Positions 1 to 6,208 of a stretch of 6,208 nucleotides of DNA are shown one piece after another (within the stretch, counting starts at the first letter, position 1; every line of letters starts with the position of its first letter). Source of the stretch: Rubrivivax sp. (lineage in GTDB: Bacteria; Pseudomonadota; Gammaproteobacteria; Burkholderiales; Burkholderiaceae_C); the NCBI GenBank assembly GCA_027484885.1, contig JAIXSD010000429.1:1-6208 (forward strand). Reading direction: 5' to 3'. A program made the translations under genes and the position numbers. The notes below the pieces were generated by a model. The model did no database searches. It was not told the origin of the DNA and saw nothing but the letters and a program-made list of their open reading frames with translations.

Positions 1-1085
1 AGCCAATGGGCCTTGCCGGCCTCGGCGGTGTTGCTGAAATCGGCGTGGCGCAGGCGGTGGTCGACGTTCTGGCTGCCCAGACCGCGCACCAGCTTGGCCA
101 GCAGGTGCAGCTCTTCCACGGTGCTGTGGGCCGAGCCCAGGGCACCGATGGCGGCGGGGCCGTGCTCGGCCTTGACCAGCTTCAGGCCGTTGGCCACGTA
201 TTCCAGCGCCGTGGTCCAGTCCACGGTCTTCCAGGCACCGCCCTGCTTGATCATGGGCTGGCTGATGCGTTGGTCGCTGTTCAGCGCTTCGTAGGAGAAG
301 CGGTCACGGTCGGCAATCCAGCATTCGTTGACGGCTTCGTTCTCGAGAGGAACGACGCGCATCACCTGGTTGTTCTTGACCTGGACGATCAGGTTGGCGC
401 CGGTCGAATCATGCGGGCTGACGCTCTTGCGACGCGACAGCTCCCAGGTGCGGGCGCTGTAGCGGAAGGGCTTGCTGGTCAGGGCACCGACCGGGCAGAT
501 GTCGATCATATTGCCCGACAACTCGGAGTCCACCGAGCGGCCGACAAAGGTCTGGATCTCGGCATGCTCGCCGCGGTGGGCCATGCCCAGCTCCATCACG
601 CCGGCAATCTCTTGGCCGAAGCGAACGCAGCGGGTGCAATGGATGCAGCGGCTCATTTCCTGCATGGAAATCAGCGGGCCGACGTTCTTATGGAAGACCA
701 CGCGCTTTTCTTCGGTGTAGCGCGATTTGCTGCCACCGTAGCCCACGGCCAGGTCTTGCAGCTGGCACTCGCCGCCCTGGTCGCAGATGGGGCAATCCAG
801 CGGGTGGTTGATCAGCAGGAACTCCATCACGCCCTGCTGCGCCTTCACGGCCTTCTCGCTCTTGGTGCGAACGATCATGCCCTGGGTCACCGGCGTGGCG
901 CAGGCCGGCATGGGCTTGGGCGCCTTCTCCACATCCACCAGGCACATGCGGCAGTTGGCGGCGATGGAGAGCTTCTTGTGATAGCAGAAATGCGGGATGT
1001 AGGTACCGGCCTTTTCGGCAGCATGCATGACCATGCTGCCTTCCTGGACCTCTACCTTCTGGCCGTCGAGTTCGATTTCAATCAT
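1..1085 (-). CDS. nuoG: NADH-quinone oxidoreductase subunit G, N-terminal part (runs off the window)
   Basis: This is the iron-sulphur subunit of complex I that carries electrons from NuoF/NuoE toward NuoI and NuoB in the cytoplasmic arm. Reading from the ATG at 1085-1083 gives an open frame of 361 codons to base 3 with no stop, about half of the usual 700-800 residues, so the gene is cut by the window edge and not broken. An N-terminal ferredoxin fold carries C34, C45, C48 and C62, the 2Fe-2S (N1b) ligands. The H94-x3-C98-x2-C101-x5-C107 motif binds N5. C147, C150, C153 and C197 bind a 4Fe-4S cluster (N4 in current naming). The molybdopterin-oxidoreductase-like domain starts near residue 215. 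The E. coli N7 cysteines are replaced (aligned S223, D226, A230, A258). The start lies 18 bp after the nuoF stop, preceded by AGGACAGGA. The start MIEIELDG is typical of the family. Confidence 0.97.
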   Translation of the reverse strand, partial: MIEIELDGQKVEVQEGSMVMHAAEKAGTYIPHFCYHKKLSIAANCRMCLVDVEKAPKPMPACATPVTQGMIVRTKSEKAVKAQQGVMEFLLINHPLDCPICDQGGECQLQDLAVGYGGSKSRYTEEKRVVFHKNVGPLISMQEMSRCIHCTRCVRFGQEIAGVMELGMAHRGEHAEIQTFVGRSVDSELSGNMIDICPVGALTSKPFRYSARTWELSRRKSVSPHDSTGANLIVQVKNNQVMRVVPLENEAVNECWIADRDRFSYEALNSDQRISQPMIKQGGAWKTVDWTTALEYVANGLKLVKAEHGPAAIGALGSAHSTVEELHLLAKLVRGLGSQNVDHRLRHADFSNTAEAGKAHW

Positions 1086-1103
1086 GTCGTGTCCTGTCCT
1101 GCC

Positions 1104-2456
1104 TCAGACCGAGGCCGGCACCAGAGCCGTTTTGTGTTCGATCAGATGAACGAACTCGTGTTTGAAGTTCTTGATCATGGCGCGCACCGGCATGGCCGCC
1201 GCATCGCCCAGCGCGCAAATCGTGCGACCCTGGATGTTGTCGGCCACTGAGTTCAGCAGATCGATGTCCTCGGGCTTGCCCTGGCCATTGGCGATGCGCT
1301 CCACCACACGGTGCATCCAGCCCGTGCCTTCGCGGCAAGGCGTGCACTGACCGCAAGACTCGTGGGCGTAGAAGTAGGACAGGCGCAGCAGGCTCTTGAC
1401 CATGCAACGGCTGTCGTCCATGACGATGACCGCGCCCGAACCCAGCATGGAGCCGGCCTTGGCGATGGAGTCATAGTCCATGGTGCAGTTCATCATGACC
1501 TCGGCGGTCAGCACCGGCGAGGACGATCCGCCAGGAATCACCGCCTTGAGCGTGCGACCCTTGCGCACACCACCGGCCAGTTCCAGCAGCTTGGAGAACG
1601 GCGTGCCCAGCGGGATCTCGTAATTGCCCGGGCGCTCCACATCACCCGAAACCGAGAAGATCTTGGTGCCGCCGTTGTTGGGCTTGCCGATTTCCAGATA
1701 GGGCTGACCACCGTTTCGGATGATCCAGGGAACGGCCGCAAAGGTCTCGGTGTTGTTGATGGTGGTCGGGCGGCCGTAGAGGCCGAAGCTGGCCGGGAAC
1801 GGCGGCTTGAAACGCGGCTGGCCCTTCTTGCCTTCCAGCGATTCGAGCAGCGCGGTTTCTTCGCCGCAGATGTAGGCGCCGAAACCGTGGAATGCATGCA
1901 GCTGGAAGCTGAAGTCGGAGCCCAGGATGTTGTCACCCAGGAAACCGGCGGCGCGGGCTTCTTCCAGGGCGGCTTCGAAGCGCTCGTAGACCTCGAAGAT
2001 CTCGCCGTGGATGTAGTTGTAGCCCGTCTTGATACCCATGGCGAAGGCGGCGATGGCCATGCCCTCGATCACGATGTGCGGGTTGAACATCAGGATGTCG
2101 CGGTCCTTGCAGGTGCCCGGCTCGCCCTCGTCCGAATTGCAGACCAGGTATTTGGCACCCGGGAACTGGCGCGGCATGAAGCTCCACTTCAGGCCGGTGG
2201 GGAAACCAGCGCCGCCACGGCCACGCAGGCCCGAGGCCTTGACCTCGGCGATGACCTGATCCTGGGTCAGCGGCGTGCCTTCCGGAGCACCCTCACCTTT
2301 CAGGATCTTGCGCAGCGCGGCATAACCACCACGTGCCACGTAGTCCTTCAGGCCCCAGTTCTTGCCATCCAGACCTGCGTAAATCTGCGCGCCGATGTGG
2401 CGGTCATGGAAACAGGTCTCGACGCCCTGACTCTGAAACTTGGATAGATCCAGCAT
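1104..2456 (-). CDS. nuoF: NADH-quinone oxidoreductase subunit F (NADH/FMN-binding, 51 kDa type)
   Basis: This is the entry point of complex I: it binds NADH, takes a hydride onto FMN and passes electrons to cluster N3. The 450-residue length is normal for the family. The glycine-rich nucleotide/FMN motif [14 protein letters not shown] is at residues 78-91, followed by [15 protein letters not shown] (106-120), a second conserved block [17 protein letters not shown] (193-209), and the soluble-ligand-binding (SLBB) region near 265-310. The 4Fe-4S ligands are C368, C371 and C374 in [12 protein letters not shown], plus C414. The ATG at 2456-2454 is 15 bp after the nuoE stop and is preceded by GGGAAGAAG, a usable ribosome binding site. 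It lies between nuoE and nuoG in the standard order, and NuoE, NuoF and NuoG form the NADH dehydrogenase module. The stop is TGA. Nothing is missing. Confidence 0.99.
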   Translation of the reverse strand: MLDLSKFQSQGVETCFHDRHIGAQIYAGLDGKNWGLKDYVARGGYAALRKILKGEGAPEGTPLTQDQVIAEVKASGLRGRGGAGFPTGLKWSFMPRQFPGAKYLVCNSDEGEPGTCKDRDILMFNPHIVIEGMAIAAFAMGIKTGYNYIHGEIFEVYERFEAALEEARAAGFLGDNILGSDFSFQLHAFHGFGAYICGEETALLESLEGKKGQPRFKPPFPASFGLYGRPTTINNTETFAAVPWIIRNGGQPYLEIGKPNNGGTKIFSVSGDVERPGNYEIPLGTPFSKLLELAGGVRKGRTLKAVIPGGSSSPVLTAEVMMNCTMDYDSIAKAGSMLGSGAVIVMDDSRCMVKSLLRLSYFYAHESCGQCTPCREGTGWMHRVVERIANGQGKPEDIDLLNSVADNIQGRTICALGDAAAMPVRAMIKNFKHEFVHLIEHKTALVPASV

Positions 2457-2471
2457 GCTTCTTCCCGTTCC

Positions 2472-3017
2472 TCAGTTCTTGGCCGCAGCAGCTTCGGCCG
2501 CTGCATGGGCCTTGAGCACGTCCACCAGCTCATCGAGGCGCTGGTTGCTCATGAAGCTGCACATCTGGCGATCATTGACCAGCATGACCGGCGAATCCGC
2601 GCAGGCACCCAGGCACTCGCTCTTTTGCACGGTGAACAGGCCGTCGGCCGTGGTGCCGCCCTCTTCCACACCCAGCTTCTCGCAGAGGTGCTTGAGCGCC
2701 TTCTGGCCGTCGCGCAGCTGGCAAGGCAGGTTGGTGCAGACATTCAACTTGAACTGACCCAGCTTGCGCTGGTTGTACATGTTGTAGAAGGTCGTCACTT
2801 CGTAGACGGCGATCGGCGGCATGCCCAGATAGGCGGCAATCGCGTCTTCGCTGGCGCGCGACACATAGCCGATTTCCTGCTGCACGATGGACAGGCAGGC
2901 CATCACGGCCGATTGCTTTTGATCCGCCGGGTACTTGGCCACTTCACGTGCAAAGCGGGCCGCCGTGGCCTCGCTCAGCACATAGGTTTCGTTGTTCGTT
3001 GTCATCGTTCTGCTCAT
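2472..3017 (-). CDS. nuoE: NADH-quinone oxidoreductase subunit E (2Fe-2S, 24 kDa type)
   Basis: This thioredoxin-like subunit pairs with NuoF and holds the 2Fe-2S cluster N1a, off the main electron path of complex I. From the ATG at 3017-3015 it has 181 residues. Cluster ligands are C94 and C99 (CTNLPC) and C135 and C139 (CLGAC), the full family set. The N-terminal helical part contains the conserved YPADQKQSAVMACLSIVQQE stretch (29-48), and the C-terminus is an alanine-rich tail. The start is uncertain. A GTG at 3020 directly abuts the nuoD TGA, this ATG lies 3 bp after that TGA, and a third in-frame candidate, the ATG at 3005-3003, has slightly better room for a GAG ribosome binding site. 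I chose 3017 as the first ATG; none of the three has a strong Shine-Dalgarno. Translation is probably coupled to nuoD. Confidence 0.97.
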   Translation of the reverse strand: MSRTMTTNNETYVLSEATAARFAREVAKYPADQKQSAVMACLSIVQQEIGYVSRASEDAIAAYLGMPPIAVYEVTTFYNMYNQRKLGQFKLNVCTNLPCQLRDGQKALKHLCEKLGVEEGGTTADGLFTVQKSECLGACADSPVMLVNDRQMCSFMSNQRLDELVDVLKAHAAAEAAAAKN

Positions 3018-3020
3018 CAC

Positions 3021-4274
3021 TCAACGATCGATTTCGCCGAACACGATGTCCATCGTGCCGATGATGGCCACCGCATCGGCCAGCATGTGGCCACGGGCCA
3101 TCTCATCCAGCGCAGCCAAGTGGGCAAAGCCCGGGGCACGGATCTTCAAACGGTAAGGCTTGTTGGCACCATCGCTGACGATGTAGATGCCGAACTCACC
3201 CTTGGGGTGTTCGACCGCCGCGTAGGCTTCGCCTTCCGGCACGCGGAAACCTTCGGTGAACAGCTTGAAATGGTGGATCAACTCCTCCATGTTCGACTTC
3301 ATGTCCACTCGCGAAGGCGGCGCCACCTTGTGATTGTCGGTAATGACCGGGCCCGGGTTGGCACGCAGCCAACTCACGCATTGCTGAATGATGCGGTTGG
3401 ACTGGCGCATTTCCTCGACACGCACAACGTAGCGGTCGTAGGTGTCGCCGTTGGTGCCGACCGGGATGTCAAAGTCGAGCTTGGCGTAGGCGTCGTAAGG
3501 CTGGGTCTTGCGCAGATCCCAGGGGATGCCGCAGCCGCGCAGCATCGGGCCGGTGAAGCCCATGTTCAGTGCGCGCTCGGGCGAGACCACGCCGATGCCC
3601 ACCGTCCGCTGCTTCCAGATGCGGTTGTCGGTCAGCAGGGTTTCGTAGTCGTCGACGTTCTTGGGGAAGCGCTTGCAGAAGTCCTCGATGAAGTCCAGCA
3701 GCGAGCCGCTGCGGTTCTCATTCATCTTGGCCAAGGTCTTGGCATTCTTGATCTTGGACACGCGGTACTGCGGCATGGTGTCCGGCAGATCGCGGTAGAC
3801 ACCGCCCGGGCGGAAGTAGGCCGCGTGCATGCGAGCGCCCGACACGGCCTCGTACATGTCAAACAGGTCTTCACGCTCACGGAAAGCGTAGATCAGCACG
3901 TTCATCGCGCCGCAATCGAGACCGTGCGCACCCAACCACATCAGGTGATTCAGCAGGCGGGTGATCTCGGCGAACATCACGCGGATGTATTGCGCGCGTT
4001 CCGGCACTTCAATGCCGAGCATCTTCTCGATCGCCAGGCAGTAGGCCTGCTCGTTGGCCATCATGGACACATAGTCCAGACGGTCCATATAGGGCAACGA
4101 CTGGATGTAAGTCTTGCTCTCAGCCAGCTTTTCGGTGGCACGGTGCAGAAGGCCGATGTGGGGATCGGCGCGCTGGATGACTTCGCCATCCAACTCCAGC
4201 ACCAGGCGCAACACGCCGTGAGCGGCGGGATGCTGGGGACCGAAATTCAGGGTGTAGTTCTTGATTTCAGCCAT
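3021..4274 (-). CDS. nuoD: NADH-quinone oxidoreductase subunit D (49 kDa type, quinone site)
   Basis: This is the [NiFe]-hydrogenase-large-subunit-like protein of complex I. Together with NuoB it forms the ubiquinone-reduction site that receives electrons from cluster N2. The 417-residue length is normal for a stand-alone NuoD. The signature [12 protein letters not shown] is at residues 12-23. By spacing to the Thermus and bovine proteins, H19 and Y68 are the residues expected to hold the quinone headgroup (49 residues apart in each). Other conserved blocks are [13 protein letters not shown] (38-50) and the C-terminal DIVFGEIDR. The hydrogenase metal-ligand cysteines are absent, as in all complex I members. 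The ATG at 4274-4272 is only 3 bp after the nuoC TGA, and the likely ribosome binding site GGTGGA lies inside the end of nuoC, so the two are probably translationally coupled. In E. coli the equivalent genes are fused as nuoCD. Confidence 0.99.
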   Translation of the reverse strand: MAEIKNYTLNFGPQHPAAHGVLRLVLELDGEVIQRADPHIGLLHRATEKLAESKTYIQSLPYMDRLDYVSMMANEQAYCLAIEKMLGIEVPERAQYIRVMFAEITRLLNHLMWLGAHGLDCGAMNVLIYAFREREDLFDMYEAVSGARMHAAYFRPGGVYRDLPDTMPQYRVSKIKNAKTLAKMNENRSGSLLDFIEDFCKRFPKNVDDYETLLTDNRIWKQRTVGIGVVSPERALNMGFTGPMLRGCGIPWDLRKTQPYDAYAKLDFDIPVGTNGDTYDRYVVRVEEMRQSNRIIQQCVSWLRANPGPVITDNHKVAPPSRVDMKSNMEELIHHFKLFTEGFRVPEGEAYAAVEHPKGEFGIYIVSDGANKPYRLKIRAPGFAHLAALDEMARGHMLADAVAIIGTMDIVFGEIDR

Positions 4275-4277
4275 GAA

Positions 4278-4871
4278 TCAAAGTCCACCGTAATTGTCTT
4301 CGCGAATGATGCGCGGCGTGATTTCACGCGGCTCGATGGTCACCGGCTGGTAGACCACGCGCTTTTGCTCGGCGTCGTAGCGCATTTCCACATGACCCGA
4401 GGTCGGGAAATCCTTGCGCATCGGGTGGCCGATGAAGCCGTAATCGGTCAGGATGCGGCGCAGGTCTTCGTGGCCATCAAAAATGATGCCGTACAGATCG
4501 AAAGCTTCGCGCTCGAACCAGTTGGCCGAGTTCCAGATCGGGGTGATGGCCGCCACCGACGGAAAATCGTCATCCGGGCAGTACACCTTGAGGCGCAGGC
4601 GCCAGTTTTTGTTGACCGACAGCAGGTGCGAAGCCACGGCATAACGCGGGCCGTCGTACGCGCCATCTTTGTAGCTGCTGTAGTCGATGCCGCAGAGGTC
4701 GATCAGCTGCTCGAAGCGCAGTTCGGAGTGATCACGGAGGGTCTTGGCAACGCCGAGGTAGTCGGCCGCACGCACTTGCAGGGTGACTTCGCCAAATTCA
4801 GTCTTCAGACTCTGGATGCGCTCGCCGAGCGCGGCCTCCAGCGCGGTCTTGAGGGTGTCAAGTTTGCTCAT
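4278..4871 (-). CDS. nuoC: NADH-quinone oxidoreductase subunit C (30 kDa type)
   Basis: This is a structural subunit of the connecting module of complex I. It binds no cofactor and packs against NuoD and NuoB in the cytoplasmic arm. The 197-residue length is typical of a stand-alone betaproteobacterial NuoC. The family signature runs across residues 118-141, with the conserved ERE-x-FD-x-YGI-x-F core followed by [18 protein letters not shown] block follows at 148-156. The C-terminus ([18 protein letters not shown]) is also typical and overlaps the predicted ribosome binding site of nuoD. The ATG at 4871-4869 is 14 bp after the nuoB stop with an upstream GAAGGA about 10 bp away, a good Shine-Dalgarno. 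It is separate from nuoD, in contrast to the NuoCD fusion of E. coli. Confidence 0.99.
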   Translation of the reverse strand: MSKLDTLKTALEAALGERIQSLKTEFGEVTLQVRAADYLGVAKTLRDHSELRFEQLIDLCGIDYSSYKDGAYDGPRYAVASHLLSVNKNWRLRLKVYCPDDDFPSVAAITPIWNSANWFEREAFDLYGIIFDGHEDLRRILTDYGFIGHPMRKDFPTSGHVEMRYDAEQKRVVYQPVTIEPREITPRIIREDNYGGL

Positions 4872-4885
4872 CGGTGCTTGATCCT

Positions 4886-5362
4886 TCAGCGCGCGATCGT
4901 GTTTTCACGGCGAATCTTGGCCTGCAATTGCAGGATGCCGTACAGCAAGGCCTCGGCCGTCGGGGGACAGCCCGGCACATACACATCGACCGGCACGATG
5001 CGATCGCAGCCGCGCACAACGGAATAGCTGTAGTGGTAGTAGCCACCACCGTTGGCACAGGAGCCCATGGAGAGCACCCAGCGGGGCTCGGCCATCTGGT
5101 CGTAGACCTTGCGCAGGGCCGGCGCCATCTTGTTGCACAGCGTGCCGGCCACGATCATCAGATCGCTCTGGCGCGGGCTGGGGCGGAACAACATGCCGAA
5201 GCGGTCGATGTCATAACGGGCTGCGCCCGCGTGCATCATTTCCACCGCGCAGCAGGCCAGACCGAAGGTCATGGGCCAGAGGGAACCGGTCTTGGACCAG
5301 TTGATCAGCGTGTCGACCGAAGTGGTGACAAAGCCTTCTTTCAATACGCCTTCAATACCCAT
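4886..5362 (-). CDS. nuoB: NADH-quinone oxidoreductase subunit B (PSST type, cluster N2)
   Basis: This subunit carries the terminal 4Fe-4S cluster N2, which reduces ubiquinone at the interface with NuoD. It resembles the [NiFe]-hydrogenase small subunit. It has 158 residues, the usual short form. The N2 ligands are the tandem pair C37-C38 ([10 protein letters not shown]), C102 ([12 protein letters not shown]) and C132 (VPGCPPT). The conserved [20 protein letters not shown] block is at 48-67. The start [12 protein letters not shown] at 5362 is typical of Burkholderiales. It is not preceded by a clear Shine-Dalgarno (only weak purines, TGAAAG), so translation may be less efficient or depend on the structured spacer upstream. 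That 151-bp spacer separates it from nuoA, whereas the following genes are nearly contiguous. No residue is missing. Confidence 0.99.
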   Translation of the reverse strand: MGIEGVLKEGFVTTSVDTLINWSKTGSLWPMTFGLACCAVEMMHAGAARYDIDRFGMLFRPSPRQSDLMIVAGTLCNKMAPALRKVYDQMAEPRWVLSMGSCANGGGYYHYSYSVVRGCDRIVPVDVYVPGCPPTAEALLYGILQLQAKIRRENTIAR

Positions 5363-5513
5363 TGCAAGCTTTCATTCGTTCAGGCCCTTGCAGGCCGAGC
5401 GCCGAACCCTGACCCAGCATTGCTGCCAAGCGGGCCCGCCATGCCCATCCGTCAAGGACGAGCGTCCCCTCGGGGGACCGACCGGCGCAGCGCGCCGGGC
5501 GAGGGGCTAACAA
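5363..5513 (-). other. structured nuoA-nuoB spacer
   Basis: This 151-bp gap is the only long one inside the operon; the later gaps are 3 to 18 bp. It contains no credible small gene. It holds a GC-rich inverted-repeat element next to the nuoA stop (5464-5506, listed separately) and a perfect 10-bp palindrome GCGGGCCCGC at 5430-5439. The last 20 bases before nuoB are less GC-rich and carry only weak ribosome-binding purines. There is no T-run after either hairpin on the transcribed strand, so a simple intrinsic terminator is not supported. A role in mRNA processing or in setting the nuoA-to-nuoB ratio is inference. Confidence 0.6.
5464..5506. repeat. REP-like GC-rich inverted-repeat element after nuoA
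   Basis: Three exact complementary pairs are visible. Outer arms CCCCTCG (5466-5472) and CGAGGGG (5500-5506) enclose an inner hairpin CCGGCGC (5482-5488) / GCGCCGG (5492-5498) with a 3-base loop. A competing hairpin, GTCCCC (5464-5469) / GGGGAC (5473-5478), also with a 3-base loop, uses the same outer-arm bases, so the two folds exclude each other. The element begins 7 bp past the nuoA stop. It resembles the dispersed palindromic intergenic elements often seen in Burkholderiales genomes, but this window has only one copy, so its repeat status is inferred. No T-tract follows, so it is unlikely to be an intrinsic terminator. Confidence 0.55.
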
Positions 5514-5873
5514 TCACTCCCAGTCCAGGGCGCCCTTTTTCCATTCGTAGGCAAAACCCACGACCAGAATGCCCAGGAAAATCATCATCGACCAGAAACC
5601 TGCCGCGCCAATCTCACGAAGCGAAACCGCCCAGGGAAACAGGAAAGCAATTTCCAGGTCAAACAAGATAAACAAAATGGCCACGAGGTAATAGCGCACA
5701 TCGAATTTCATGCGCGCGTCTTCAAAGGCCTCGAAGCCGCATTCGTAAGGGGAGTTTTTGGCCTGATCCGGCCGATTGGGGCCCAGCAGGAAGCCGAGCA
5801 CTTGAGGCGCCACACCGACGCCCGCGCCGACCAGGATGAAGAGGATGACGGGGAGGTACTGATCCAAGTTCAT
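5514..5873 (-). CDS. nuoA: NADH-quinone oxidoreductase subunit A (membrane subunit, ND3 type)
   Basis: This small inner-membrane subunit of complex I sits at the junction of the membrane and peripheral arms, near the quinone entrance. It has 119 residues, the normal length. Three hydrophobic helices are visible at about residues 7-30, 62-83 and 93-110. The loop between helices 1 and 2 holds the conserved SPYECGFE (41-48) with C45, the counterpart of the ND3 loop cysteine whose exposure marks the deactive state in mitochondria. [20 protein letters not shown] (60-79) carries the conserved acidic residues D72 and E74 inside helix 2. The ATG at 5873-5871 is the first gene start of the operon. Its ribosome binding site is weak: AAGAG about 8 bp upstream is the best match. 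It is followed by the structured spacer before nuoB. Confidence 0.98.
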   Translation of the reverse strand: MNLDQYLPVILFILVGAGVGVAPQVLGFLLGPNRPDQAKNSPYECGFEAFEDARMKFDVRYYLVAILFILFDLEIAFLFPWAVSLREIGAAGFWSMMIFLGILVVGFAYEWKKGALDWE

Positions 5874-6101
5874 AGGTGACGCTCTTTGAAAAACCGCCGT
5901 ACGCCTCCAGGCCCCGGCCGAGTTTTATGCAGTGATTTGACAAAAGCAACGGGCGCGCCGCCAGCGAATGTATCGCTCACGGACTGCGCCCGCCATGTCC
6001 CCCGCAAAAATGCGACAAACTTCGTTTGCTCACACCCTTGCAACAGAGGCGCTACGACCAATATTCCGCAGGCTCCAACCTTTGGATATTAACCGAACAT
6101 T
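5874..6101 (-). other. tRNA-Leu to nuoA leader region
   Basis: These 228 bp contain no credible gene. On the transcribed strand the region holds small inverted repeats: CAAAC/GTTTG (6016-6020 with 6024-6028), CGCA/TGCG around a 4-base A/T loop (6003-6006 with 6011-6014), and AGCGA/TCGCT (5963-5967 with 5973-5977). The first is followed on the minus strand by a short T5 run, but its stem has only 5 AT-rich pairs, so I do not call a terminator. A weak sigma-70-like promoter is listed separately. The nuo genes may be transcribed from here, by read-through from the tRNA, or both. Confidence 0.5.
5922..5949 (-). promoter_or_regulatory. candidate sigma-70-type promoter for the nuo operon
   Basis: On the minus strand, TTGCTT (5949-5944) and TAAAAC (5927-5922) are 16 bp apart, about 50 bp upstream of the nuoA ATG. 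A better -35 match, TTGTCA (5943-5938), overlaps, but its spacing to any A/T-rich -10 is too short. This is the most A/T-rich stretch close to nuoA in an otherwise GC-rich leader. The match to consensus is poor (about 3 of 6 and 4 of 6), so this is a candidate only. Confidence 0.28.
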
Positions 6102-6186
6102 TGGTGCCGTCGGCGAGACTCGAACTCGCACAGCTTTCGCCACTACCCCCTCAAGATAGCGTGTCTACCAATTTCACCACGACGGC
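6102..6186 (-). tRNA. tRNA-Leu (anticodon GAG), CCA encoded
   Basis: An 85-nt type II tRNA folds completely. The acceptor stem GCCGTCG pairs with CGACGGC, followed by discriminator A and an encoded CCA (3' end at 6102). The D stem is GTG/CAC with GG in the loop, and the anticodon stem CTATC/GGTAG (one T-G pair) has the loop TTGAGGG with anticodon GAG at 6152-6150. The variable arm is long (13 nt, GAAA loop), as expected for leucine. The T stem GCGAG/CTCGC carries the TTCGAGT loop. It reads CUC and CUU codons. It points the same way as nuoA. A secG-tRNA-Leu(GAG) neighbourhood is common in proteobacteria, and in betaproteobacteria the nuo operon often follows, so secG is expected just beyond the window's right end. 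Confidence 0.97.
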
Positions 6187-6208
6187 TGAATTTCACTTCT
6201 CAACTCTG

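Noticed and set aside
6..1250. A 414-codon plus-strand open frame antisense to nuoG
   Set aside because: It is a complement-frame shadow of nuoG, whose minus-strand reading has all expected iron-sulphur motifs. The plus-strand product resembles no known protein.
1311..2447. A 378-codon plus-strand open frame antisense to nuoF
   Set aside because: Same cause: it is phase-locked to nuoF codons and lacks recognisable domains.
4272..4280. Frameshift or split of an ancestral nuoCD fusion
   Set aside because: Separate nuoC and nuoD are the normal state in betaproteobacteria, and both ends have typical termini, so this is not damage.
2505..5027. An 840-codon open frame on the plus strand, antisense to nuoE-nuoD-nuoC-nuoB
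   Set aside because: Its frame is the exact codon-by-codon complement of nuoE, nuoD and nuoC. A stop there would need TTA, CTA or TCA codons in the sense genes, which are rare in this GC-rich coding bias. The translation is low-complexity, rich in H, V, A and D, and shows no domain, while the sense strand encodes clear complex I subunits.
5464..5506. Intrinsic terminator after nuoA
   Set aside because: The hairpins are strong, but no T-tract follows on the minus strand, and nuoB onward must be expressed with nuoA.
6003..6028. Possible intrinsic terminator after the tRNA
   Set aside because: The stems are only 4-5 bp, the CAAAC/GTTTG stem is AT-rich, and the T-run is 5 bases displaced from the hairpin base. 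It is too weak to call.

Overview
The window holds the first part of a respiratory NADH:ubiquinone oxidoreductase (complex I, NDH-1) operon. Every gene lies on the minus strand, so transcription runs from high to low coordinates. The protein sequences, the high GC content, the separate nuoC and nuoD genes (fused in E. coli) and a tRNA-Leu(GAG) just ahead of nuoA all point to a betaproteobacterium, most likely of the order Burkholderiales. I cannot name the genus from the sequence alone.

Layout in transcription order: tRNA-Leu(GAG) with encoded CCA (6186-6102); a 228-bp leader with small hairpins and a weak promoter candidate (6101-5874); nuoA (5873-5514); a 151-bp spacer with a GC-rich REP-like inverted-repeat element (5513-5363); then the tightly packed nuoB (5362-4886), nuoC (4871-4278), nuoD (4274-3021), nuoE (about 3017-2472), nuoF (2456-1104) and nuoG (from 1085, running off the window at base 1). 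The remaining subunits, nuoH to nuoN, are expected beyond base 1.

The subunits cover the peripheral arm plus one membrane subunit. NuoF (FMN, NADH site, N3), NuoE (N1a) and NuoG (N1b, N4, N5) form the electron-input module. NuoB (N2), NuoC and NuoD connect that module to the quinone site. NuoA is a small membrane subunit at the junction of the two arms. All visible iron-sulphur ligands are intact, and no gene is frameshifted or truncated apart from nuoG at the window edge. NuoG lacks the N7 cluster ligands, like the mitochondrial-type subunits.

This is core energy metabolism, and I see no sign of a new system, mobile element, phage or CRISPR array. The points that merit a second look are the structured nuoA-nuoB spacer, the tRNA-to-nuoA leader, the fact that nuoC to nuoG all share one reading frame with single TGA stops between them, and the uncertain start of nuoE.
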